Assembly: GCA_037445245.1 (NCBI GenBank)
Contig: JBBIKU010000131.1
Location: forward strand, 1-6,902
Reading direction: 5' to 3'
Length of the DNA: 6,902 nucleotides
Origin: JBBIKU01 sp037445245
Lineage (GTDB): Bacteria; Chloroflexota; Anaerolineae; Anaerolineales; Anaerolineaceae
In this document: piece after piece, positions 1-6,902 of the stretch
Layout: every line of letters begins with the position of its first letter
Position numbering within the stretch: position 1 is the first letter of the stretch
Notes under the pieces: model-generated
The model's input: the letters and a program-made list of their open reading frames with translations, nothing else
The model's database searches: none
Told to the model about the DNA's origin: nothing
Made by a program: the position numbers and the translations under genes

Positions 1-204
1 ATTCTCGATCATGATGCCCATCAGCGCCCCCCCCATGCCAAACGCGTCCACCTTGCCGTCCAGTTCGGTGTATAGTTGGGCTGCCTTTTTCATGTCGCCG
101 TCGGTGCCGATACGCTCCAGCGAAACCTTCTCGCCGAACAGCTCAAGCTCGACCGCTTTATCCCGTTTTGAAGATCCAATGCTAATGCTGACTGCTCGCT
201 TCAC
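1..204 (-). CDS. Quinate 5-dehydrogenase-like protein, N-terminal 68 residues (3' end beyond window)
   Basis: The frame runs from a GTG at 204-202 down to base 1 without a stop, so only the first 68 residues are present. The start is set by GGAGGG (216-211 on the minus strand), six bases upstream. No other in-frame start lies between that site and the GTG. The protein begins VKRAVSISIGSSKRD, followed by RIGTDGD near residues 36-42 and LDGKVDAFGMGG near 48-59. From memory, this pattern matches a conserved family in Clostridia and Chloroflexota that databases often call 'quinate 5-dehydrogenase'. The Gly-rich segments could be nucleotide- or phosphate-binding turns, but no catalytic residue can be assigned from this fragment. 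I know of no biochemical proof of quinate oxidation for the family, so the name is a label only. No signal peptide or membrane segment is seen, so it is probably cytosolic. It is divergent from the A2M gene and need not be related to it in function. Confidence 0.7.
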   Translation of the reverse strand, partial: MKRAVSISIGSSKRDKAVELELFGEKVSLERIGTDGDMKKAAQLYTELDGKVDAFGMGGALMGIMIEN

Positions 205-210
205 GAAATA

Positions 211-216
211 CCCTCC
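211..216 (-). promoter_or_regulatory. Shine-Dalgarno site that decides the GTG start
   Basis: The minus strand reads GGAGGG here, six bases before the GTG at 204-202. This is the strongest ribosome binding site in the window and the main reason for choosing a GTG start. A five-codon ORF (ATG at 218-216, peptide MEGIS, TGA at 203-201) overlaps the site and the start codon, but it is probably chance. Confidence 0.75.
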
Positions 217-232
217 ATGATGTTGCCCTGCC

Positions 233-241
233 AGTATACCA
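233..241 (-). promoter_or_regulatory. Extended -10 promoter for the leftward gene
   Basis: Read on the minus strand, this is TGG followed by TATACT (238-233), which fits an extended -10 element (TGn-TATAAT, one mismatch in the hexamer). No good -35 is found 16-18 bases upstream. The T-rich stretch there (about 261-254) is a poor match, which is common for extended -10 promoters. Transcription would start near 226 and leave a leader of about 20 bases containing GGAGGG. Confidence 0.5.
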
Positions 242-300
242 CCGATTGTAGAACAGAAAAACGCCTGCCGATATTGCTACTGGCTTTATGATTTAACCCC

Positions 301-326
301 TCACCCTGAGCGGCGTTTCCGGGTGA
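301..326. repeat. Short inverted repeat in the divergent control region
   Basis: TCACCC (301-306) and GGGTGA (321-326) are perfect inverted copies separated by 14 bases. The right arm occupies exactly the place where a -35 box would sit for the TATAAT at 344-349 (17-base spacer). It could be an operator or activator half-site pair, or chance in a GC-rich stretch. It lacks a T-run and does not look like a terminator. Confidence 0.3.
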
Positions 327-343
327 TGAGGTCTGGAATACGA

Positions 344-349
344 TATAAT
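344..349 (+). promoter_or_regulatory. Consensus -10 box upstream of the A2M gene
   Basis: TATAAT is a perfect sigma-70-type -10 hexamer. Transcription would begin near 356, giving a leader of about 30 bases before the ATG at 387. No recognisable -35 is present: the bases at the 17-base spacing are GGGTGA, part of an inverted repeat. That fits either a weak promoter or one that depends on an activator. Confidence 0.5.
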
Positions 350-372
350 CCGAATCAACAACCGGTTCGCAT

Positions 373-377
373 AAGGA
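373..377 (+). promoter_or_regulatory. Ribosome binding site for the A2M lipoprotein start at 387
   Basis: AAGGA lies nine bases before the ATG at 387. It supports initiation at 387, in the frame that encodes the signal peptide. The ATG at 434, which opens the long frame, has no comparable purine-rich site before it and falls inside the signal-peptide coding region. Confidence 0.55.
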
Positions 378-386
378 AAACGCCGG

Positions 387-575
387 ATGAAACCTGAAAA
401 TCAGCCCCTTTTGCCCGACAAACAAAAACTTGCGTGGCGCTGGCGGCGCCTTTTGGCGCTGTGGCTGCTGCTCAGCCTGGCATGCGCCTTGCCGGGGATG
501 AAAAGCCCCCCGGCAACGCTCATCCCGAGTGCAACTCCTACCACCGCTCCCCCCCTCCCAATTGCCGATTTACCC
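387..575 (+). other. Lipoprotein signal peptide and Pro/Thr linker of the A2M gene, in a different frame from the body
   Basis: Reading from the ATG at 387 gives a charged N-terminus ending in Arg (RWRR, residues 18-21), a Leu-rich core (residues 22-31) and S-L-A-C with Cys33 at 483-485. This is compatible with signal peptidase II cleavage and lipid attachment. A Pro/Thr/Ala-rich stretch (about residues 40-58) follows, as expected for a flexible tether. The frame continues to a stop that closes the ORF at 617, but it loses meaning after about LPIADLP (residues 57-63). From 577 the A2M sequence continues in the other frame. The long frame's own start at 434 has no hydrophobic leader, so this segment is almost certainly the true N-terminus. 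In a single-membrane Chloroflexota cell the anchor would be the outer face of the cytoplasmic membrane (inference). Confidence 0.8.
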
Positions 576-3500
576 CGGCGCTGGTGGAGAGCAACCCACT
601 GCCCGGCAGCAACCTGACAACGCAGGACGGTCTCACCCTCACCTTCAGCCAGGCAATGGCACGGGCGTCGGTCGAAGCCGCACTGCAATTTTCTCCTCGC
701 CTGTCAGGTTCCTTCGAGTGGCTGGATGATTCCAGCGTGCGCTTCTTACCGCTGGAAGTTCCCCCACCCGGCAGCGACTTGATCGCCACCCTCGCCCCCA
801 CCGCCGCCGCCATCAATGGAAAAACACTGACCCAAACGGTGGAGCTTGCCTTCCGTATTCCGCCTTATCTCGAGATTACCCAGCAATTGCCCGCCCCTGA
901 CGCAACGGATGTCGACCCGGCAGCCGCCGTGGTGGTCGCCTTCTCCCAACCGGTTGTGCCTTTGGGGGGCAATGCAGACACCCTCCCGCCAGCGCTACGG
1001 TTGCAGCCCGCTGCGCTTGGACGCGGTGAATGGCTCAACACCAGCACCTACATTTTCTACCCCGACCCCCCTTTGCTGGGCGGTGTGTCGTACACCGCCT
1101 CGCTCGACCTCGATCTATCCAGCGCTGAGGGCGCCGCCCTCCACCCGCAAAACCTGCTCGCCTGGAATTTCACCACCGCCGCGCCGCGCCTGCTTTCGTT
1201 TGAACCGGATGGCAGCCAGAGCATACCCCTCGATCAAATCTTCTCGCTAACCTTCAACCAGCCCATGGATAGCGCCAGCGTCGAAGCCGGCTGGCAGTTG
1301 AGCGATGGGCGCGGCAACCTCGTCAACGGTAAATTCAGTTGGAGCGATGATCTCTCCGCCGTCAGCTTCGAGCCCAACATACTGCTGGCGCGCAACACCA
1401 CCTACAAGCTGGCGCTTTCAGGGGAAGCGCGGGGGCGCAGCGGAACACCACTGGGTGAAGGCCTGCAGGTGAGCTTCACCAGCGTGCCCCAACTGGCAAT
1501 CTCTCAGACCCGCCCCGCCGCCGCGCAGACTCTGGAGATTTCCGACGGATTCGGCTCGTTGATGGTCGAATTTTCCGCTCCGCTCGCCGACCAGCCGCTG
1601 AAATCGCGCCTTACCGTCGCCCCACCCATCGCCAGCCCCTCTGTTTACCTCGCCCACGATCGACGTACAGCCCACATCAGCGGTTTCTGGCAGCCCTCGA
1701 CCGCCTACACCCTGACCGCAGACACCGCCCTCCGTGACGCCTGGGGACAGACCCTGGGTAGCCCGCAAAACTTTTCCTTCAGAACTTCGCCCGCCAAACC
1801 CAACCTATCCCTTCCCAGCCTCGATCAGGGTGCATCCACAGTTCACCTGATGCCGGACGACCCGGCGCTGGCTGCCCAGGTCACCAATCTCAACCGGCTG
1901 CAAATATCTTCCGCCCCTTTGGATTTACCAACTTACCTGCAACGCATCTCTCAGATCGGCACAGCACAAAGCGAGGGCGCCCCGCAGCAAGCGGTCGCCT
2001 GGCAGCAACGATTAACAACGGGTCGCGACGTTAGCGAGGTGGTGGAGGTAAACCTGACCCCAAACGGCGAGGCGCTGTCGCCGGGGCTTTACGCCTTTGA
2101 GATCACCTCCGATGAGTTGGTGGATCCTTTCAGGCGCAGCCGATCATTCCTGGCAGTCGCCAGCCGTATCAACCTGACCCTCAAACGCAGCGCTCACCAG
2201 CTTTTGATCTGGGCGGTCGATTTGGAGGATAAGCAGCCGCTCGCCGGCGCCCACATCCGAGTTTATACTGGCGAGCGCACACTCGTTGCCAGCGCCTGTA
2301 CCGACGACGAAGGCGTCAGCATCGTCCCTCTACCCGATTCGCTGGGACTGTACGATCCGCTCTACGTTGTAACCGGAAGCCCGGGCGAGCCGCGATTTGG
2401 CTTGGCAACAGATAGCTGGCAAAGCGGCATCAGTGGCTGGGATTTCGGCATCAACGCCTACCGCCAACGCGACCGGGCGGTCGCCTACCTCTACACCGAT
2501 CGCCCGATCTATCGCCCCGGACAGACGGTGCACCTGCGCGCCCTGGTGCATCACCGCAGCAACGGGCGTTATTCCCCGACACAGCTCGAGCAGGTGACCC
2601 TGCGCATCAAGAGTCTGGCGGACGGTTGGAACAACCCCGACCCGACCCTCGAAACGATAAAACTACCCCTTTCGGATTACGGCAGTGCCAGCGCTTCTTT
2701 CACCCTCCCCCCCCATGTGCTGCCCGGCAGCTATCTGATCGAAGTGGACGAAATCGAAGACGCCCTGTTGTTCTTCGAAGTATCCGCTTACCGCAAACCA
2801 GAGATCGAGTTGCAGGTGGCATTCGAGCGTCAGGATTATCAGGCAGGCGACACAATGAACGCTACTGTCCAGGCAGATTACTACTTCGGCGCACCGGCAG
2901 ACCGGCTGCCCTTGCGTTGGGCGCTATACGCCTTGCCTGCCTATTTAGACCTGCCGGGCGGGTTTCAGTCCGGCACTCAGGATAGTAGCTGGTATTTCCC
3001 CAGGCAGTGGAACATATTCGGCAGCGATCCCGGCAAATATATCAGCGGGGGCGAAGGGCGAACCGACGGCGATGGATCGTTCCAGGTTATCATCCCAGCC
3101 GCCAAACTCGGCGACGGCTTCAACTGGCAAAACACCGCCCGCCTGACGCTGGAAGTCACTCTGCTGACCGACGACGAAGCACCCCTCACTGCCCGCGCCG
3201 AAACCCGCTTGCACCCGGCAGATCACTACATCGGTGTGCGTCCCGAAACCTGGAGTGGTGTCGCCAGGCGAGAATTGGGCTATACCATCCAGACCGTCAA
3301 CTGGCAGGGTGCCCCCAGCGGCAACCACGGGTTACAAGCCCGCTTCGACCGCATCACCTGGAAGGAAGAAGCGCATGTTCTGAGCGCATCTGGCTTTCGG
3401 TTGCTGCCCGAATTGACCCCCGTCAGCAGCGCCGATCTGCGCACCGACGAGCAGGGGCGGGCGCGGCTGGCGTTCACCCCCTTCGAGCCGGGGCTGTACC

Positions 3501-6346
3501 AGTTGGAAGTACGCAGCGAAGGCGCCATCACCCAGGTGTGGAGCTGGGTCGGTGGTGAGGGCAGCCCGGCTTACCCCGCCCTGCCCAACCAGCGTCTGCA
3601 ACTGACAGCCAATGCCGCCGCATACCGTCCCGGTCAGACTGCCAGCATCTTCATCCCCAACCCATTGGGGAGGGACACCCTGGCATTGATCACGGTCGAA
3701 CGTAACCGGGTCATCTCTCACCAGGTGCTCAAGCTTTCAGGCTTCAGCCACACCCACACCCTCGAAATTGGCGCCGATGAAGCGCCCAATGTGTACGTTG
3801 CGGTGACCCTGGTGGGCAATCAACCGGATGGAAAACCTGATTTTCGGGTCGGGCTGCTGGAATTGAAAGTCGAACCGCTGCTGCAGCAATTGCAAGTCGA
3901 GATGCAGGCACAGCCCGCTCGCAGCCACCCCGGCGGTGAGGTCGCCGTCGAGATCAACGTGCGTGCCCCCGACGGCAGACCGGTGCAGGGTGAATTCTCG
4001 CTGGCGCTGGTGGACAAAGCGGTTTTAGCGCTGGCTGACCCCAACGCCCCCACCATTGTCGCAGCCTTCTACAGCCAGCAACCCCTGGGAGTCACCAGCA
4101 GCCTTTCGCTGGCGGCTTACGGGCGGCGCATCGCCCTCTCGCCTGCCGCCAACGGACTCGGCGGAGGCGGTGACGCCACCCCGCTGGGCGTGCGCCAGCA
4201 GTTCGAGGATACCGCCTTCTGGAACGGCAGCATCGAAACCGACCGCGACGGGCGTGCTGCGCTGCGCATCCGCCTTCCCGACAACCTGACCACCTGGGTC
4301 GCCACACTGCGCGGCTTGACCCGCCACGCCCTGGTTGGCGAAGCCAACGCCGAGATCGTAACATCCAAGGATCTGATGCTGCGCCCGCTGACGCCGCGTT
4401 TCCTGGTCGCCGGCGACCATGTGGCTCTCTCGGCGATGGTGCACAACCAGACCGGCACGCCGCTTTCCGTCGAGGTGGGGCTGCAAGCCGATGGATTCAC
4501 CCTGGATCAGCCTGCCCGGGCGGTTCAGCGGGTGCAGGTAGCCGCCGGCGGCAGGCAGTCGCTCACCTGGTGGGGGCGCGCCGGGGAGGTGGAGGCGGTG
4601 CGGCTGCTCTTCACCGCGCGCGCCGGAAATCACTTCGACGCCGTGCGACCGGCTCAGGGAGCTCTGCCAGTGCTGCGCTACCACGCCCCGCAAACCTTTG
4701 CTACCAGCGGTGTCCTGACTGAAGGCGGGGAACGCCTCGAGGTCGTCGCCCTGCCGCGCAGTTATACTCCCACTGCCGGTGAACTGCGCCTGGAACTGGC
4801 GCCTTCCCTCGCCGCCGCCATGCTGGAAGGGCTGGAAGCGTTGGAAGCCTTCCCCGCCGATTACACCGAGCCGGTGCTCTCGCGTTTGCTGCCCAATCTA
4901 GAAGCGCGGCGCACCCTCGCTGAACTGGGTCTGGAGCCGCCGCGCAGCCGTGTTGCAATGGATGATGCCATCGAAGATGGTTTGCGGCGCCTTGTGCGCG
5001 CCCAGAACAGCGACGGCGGTTGGGGCTGGCGATCGGGGCGCCCGAGCGACCCCTACCTGAGCGCCTACGCCCTGTTGGCACTGGGGCGCGCCGCCGAAGA
5101 GGGTGCTGCCGTCGACACCCAGGTCATATCGCGCGCCCAGGATTATCTGCTCGCCAACCTGCCACTGCCCGGCACGCAGCTGGAAACCCAGCAGCGCGAC
5201 CGCCTGGCTTTTCAGTATTTCAGCCTGCAAATGTCGGGGGTGGACGTTCTGGATGCCGACTGGTTGTACAGCGATCGCCAGCAACTCAGCCCGTGGAGCG
5301 CCGCCCTGCTGGCGCTTACCTTACATGAACAAGATCCTGGCAACAGGCGCGCCCGCGCCCTGATCATGGAACTACAAGGCGCTGCTCGCCGCAGCGCCAG
5401 CGGCGCCCACTGGGAAGCGGACACTTCCCCCTCCGCCTACCACCTCAACAGCGCCGTCTTCAACACCGCCATCGCCCTCTACAGCCTGGCGCGCCTCGAC
5501 CCCGCTTCGCCGCTGCTGAACGACGCCCTGCGTTACCTGGTGCATCACCGCCGTCCGCACGGTAGCTGGTCTTCGAGCCACGAATCCGCCTGGGTGTTGA
5601 TTGCCCTCAACGAAACGCTCAAAGGCACCGCCGAATTGCAAGCCGATTATGATTACCGAGCAACGCTCAACAACACCCCGTTGGCGGAAGGACAAGCCGG
5701 CGGTGTCCGGTCGCTGACGGCTGTCACCGCCGCTGTGCCGCTGAGCACCCTGCAGCCCAAATCCGGCAACCTGCTCCGCATTACCCGCAGTGAGGGACTG
5801 GGCAGGCTGTATTACCGTTCCTTCCTGCAATTATTTCAACCGGTGCAAAACGCCCCACCCTTGCAGCGCGGGCTGGCGCTTCAACGCAGCTACCATCCGG
5901 CAAACGTCGACTGCCGTCAAGAGCGTTGCGAGGTGCTTGAGTCGCTCAGCCTGGCAGACGGACAGCCCATCGTGCAGGTGCGCCTGACCCTGACCCTGCC
6001 GGAGACGATGCATTTTCTGGTGGTCGAAGACTATATCCCCGCTGGGACGGAGATCATTGATCCCAAACTCAATACCAGCCCGGCAGACGACGCCGACCTG
6101 CCCTACGACCCGCGCAATCCCTTTGCTTTCGGTTGGGGCTGGTGGTACTTTGACCCACCCCAGATCTTCGACGATCACATCCGCTGGATCGGCGAGCGTC
6201 TGCCTCCCGGCAGCTACGAACTGAGCTACCGCCTGCTGCTGCTGCACGCCGGCGAATTTCAGGTGCTTCCGGCGCAGGCTTATCAGAGTTACTTCCCGGA
6301 GGTCGAAGCCCGCAGCGCCGGCAGCGTCTTGAACATCCTTCCCTGA
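387..6346 (+). CDS. Bacterial alpha-2-macroglobulin family lipoprotein, thioester motif lost, apparent frameshift near the 5' end
   Basis: This is a secreted, probably membrane-anchored giant of the A2M family, whose members entrap proteases after bait cleavage. The body is one open frame from 434 to the TGA at 6344-6346. Numbers here count from 434; add 16 for the rebuilt 1986-residue protein starting at 387. Domains in order: four Ig-like (Big_5/SbsA-type) domains at about 49-143, 145-250, 251-350 and 351-450; MG-type segments at about 451-680; MG2 with YLYTDRPIYRPGQTVHL at 685-701; MG3-like from about 788; bait-region domain from about 1053, with VDKAVLAL at 1193; A2M core from F1257 (DTAFWN, then PDNLTTW); alpha/alpha-toroid domain at about 1460-1760, with QNSDGGWGW at 1524; C-terminal MG-like domain at about 1812-1970. 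The thioester position reads YTEP (1477-1480) instead of CxEQ, so covalent coupling is not expected. The first ~63 codons lie in a different frame, so this is a sequencing error, a broken gene or a slippage-controlled gene. Family call is firm; role is inferred. Confidence 0.93.
549..576 (+). other. Probable frameshift junction in the A2M gene (C7 and C4 runs)
   Basis: The signal-peptide frame must change to the A2M frame between a run of seven C (549-555) and a run of four C (573-576). The change equals one missing base, or a -1 shift of the ribosome. Adding one C to the C4 run gives a smooth join, LPIADLP-PALVESNPLPGS. Adding it to the C7 run gives APPPPNCRFTPALVES, which also stays open. 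Long C-runs are common sites of sequencing error and of replication or translation slippage. Confidence 0.75.
4034..4201 (+). other. Putative bait region of the A2M protein
   Basis: This stretch (residues about 1201-1256) lies between the VDKAVLAL strand and the conserved FEDTAFWN opening of the A2M core, where the protease-sensitive bait lies in family members. It is rich in small and flexible residues, with a Gly4 run (1243-1246). It offers possible protease sites such as Arg-Arg (1231-1232) and a Phe-Tyr near its start. The exact borders and the proteases that would cut here cannot be told from the sequence. Confidence 0.5.
4862..4873 (+). other. Degenerate thioester site (YTEP in place of CxEQ)
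   Basis: Thioester-bearing bacterial A2M proteins carry a motif like YPYGCTEQTMSRFLPN at this point. Here the aligned residues are FPADYTEPVLSRLLPN. The flanking Phe-Pro, Ser-Arg and Leu-Pro-Asn are kept, but the Cys is Tyr (TAC, 4862-4864) and the Gln is Pro (CCG, 4871-4873). Both partners of the thioester bond are therefore gone. The frame is intact on both sides, so this is substitution rather than frame damage. Confidence 0.85.
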
Positions 6347-6379
6347 GCACTTTGCCGCTAAAACGGTTCAGTCGTGCTA

Positions 6380-6408
6380 TTTGCATTCGGAAGTCCGGCA
6401 GGTACAAT
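6380..6408 (+). promoter_or_regulatory. Promoter for the gene starting at 6415, probably giving a leaderless mRNA
   Basis: TTTGCA (6380-6385; four of six matches to TTGACA) is followed after 17 bases by TACAAT (6403-6408), a good -10 hexamer. Transcription from it would start about six or seven bases later, at or next to the ATG at 6415. No clear Shine-Dalgarno sequence lies at the usual distance from that ATG, which fits a leaderless transcript. Confidence 0.45.
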
Positions 6409-6414
6409 AAGAAT

Positions 6415-6902
6415 ATGGAACGAACCGTACCTACCACCGCCACTGAAGAGATTGCCCTTTATCTGCGCACGATCTACTCCTTGCTGCGCTCAACCACGGA
6501 GGTGCAAATCCGCACGCTGGAGGAGGTGCACGCCGCAACGGCCTCGCTGCTCCATGCCGGTGCCCGCCAGCAATCCCCCGACACATCTGCCTTCATTTAC
6601 AGCCTGTTGCGCCTGCCGCAATGTATGCCTGACGTCGAGACGGTGGTGCTGGGGCAGAGTTCATCCGTGTTTGCCCGCCGCGGCTTTGGCAACGTGGAGC
6701 AATGGCAGGAGGTAGCGGCTCAGGCGCGCCGTCGCCGTTGTTATTTCAACCGCGCAGACACCCTGGCTTGCTTCATCGCCAGCCGTTCGGACATTGAAGA
6801 TTTCATCCCGACCCTGACTGCCTACCAGATCGAGTGGAACAAAATGCATCTGCTCTTGAAGCGCTGTCCGGCAGGGCTGCTCAAAACAGAAGCGCAGAAA
6901 AG
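6415..6902 (+). CDS. Uncharacterised protein, N-terminal 162 residues (runs off the window)
   Basis: An open frame runs from the ATG at 6415 to the window end without a stop. The protein begins MERTVPTTATEEIALYLRTI. Residues about 10-45 look helical and charged. Further on come SAFIYSLLRLPQCMPDVE (about 58-75), the segment FARRGFGNVEQWQ (about 86-98), a basic patch ARRRRCYF (about 103-110), and DIEDFIPTLTAYQIEWNKMH (about 125-144). There is no signal peptide or membrane segment, so it is likely cytosolic. The codon use (GC-rich third positions) and the balanced, non-repetitive protein argue that this frame is real, against the Pro/Cys/Arg-rich competing frame on the same strand. It seems to resemble a conserved hypothetical family of Chloroflexota, but I cannot name a function. 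It lies 68 bases after the A2M stop, on the same strand, but appears to have its own promoter. Confidence 0.75.
   Translation, partial: MERTVPTTATEEIALYLRTIYSLLRSTTEVQIRTLEEVHAATASLLHAGARQQSPDTSAFIYSLLRLPQCMPDVETVVLGQSSSVFARRGFGNVEQWQEVAAQARRRRCYFNRADTLACFIASRSDIEDFIPTLTAYQIEWNKMHLLLKRCPAGLLKTEAQK

Noticed and set aside
11..220. Plus-strand ORF of 69 codons at the left edge
   Set aside because: It is the antisense of the quinate-dehydrogenase-like gene, which has a clear start, a ribosome binding site and a family-like sequence.
201..425. Minus-strand ORF of 74 codons across the divergent promoter region
   Set aside because: It overlaps both promoters, the GGAGGG site and the A2M start, its product has no recognisable features, and it ends on the TGA that overlaps the GTG start. 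Best explained as chance.
434..574. The ATG at 434 as the true start of the A2M protein
   Set aside because: This segment has no hydrophobic leader and no ribosome binding site, and it overlaps a good lipoprotein signal in the other frame.
3007..3558. Plus-strand ORF of 183 codons in another frame of the A2M gene
   Set aside because: Its product is Arg/Pro/His-rich with no domain, while the A2M frame across the same bases is continuous and domain-bearing.
4025..4693. Minus-strand ORF of 222 codons inside the A2M gene
   Set aside because: It is opposite strongly conserved A2M domains, is rich in Gly/Arg/Gln as typical of GC-rich antisense frames, and resembles no family.
6346..6378. Possible terminator after the A2M gene (AGCAC ... 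GTGCT)
   Set aside because: The stem is only five base pairs with a long loop and is followed by no real T-run, so it does not qualify as an intrinsic terminator.
6374..6715. Plus-strand ORF of 113 codons overlapping the gene at 6415
   Set aside because: The product is Pro/Cys/Arg-rich and begins upstream of the promoter; the 6415 frame gives a normal protein and stays open to the window end.

Overview
The window looks like a chromosomal piece of a GC-rich bacterium, most likely a Chloroflexota member of the Anaerolineae type. That placement rests on remembered resemblance of the encoded proteins and on codon use, not on any search. There is no tRNA, rRNA, CRISPR array, insertion sequence or phage gene in it. 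Three protein genes are supported.

Left edge (1-204, minus strand): the first 68 codons of a gene resembling the Clostridia/Chloroflexota proteins that databases often label 'quinate 5-dehydrogenase'. It starts at a GTG behind a strong ribosome binding site. A divergent control region follows (205-386), with one promoter-like element facing each way and a small inverted repeat.

Centre (387-6346, plus strand): a very large alpha-2-macroglobulin (A2M) family protein fills most of the window. It reads as a lipoprotein signal peptide, a Pro/Thr-rich linker, four Ig-like domains, macroglobulin (MG) domains, a bait-region domain, the A2M core, an alpha/alpha-toroid 'thioester' domain and a C-terminal MG-like domain. 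Two things stand out. The signal peptide and the body lie in different reading frames, joined near C-runs at 549-576, as if one base were missing or slippage occurs there. The expected thioester motif (Cys-x-Glu-Gln) is replaced by Tyr-Thr-Glu-Pro, so the protein should not be able to couple covalently to a target.

Right edge (6347-6902, plus strand): after a 68-bp gap, an unrecognised gene starts at 6415 and runs off the window. Its promoter-like element sits so close to the ATG that a leaderless transcript is likely.

No shared pathway links the three genes. The left gene is divergent, and the right gene seems to have its own promoter. The pbpC (penicillin-binding protein 1C) partner that accompanies many proteobacterial A2M genes is not visible here.
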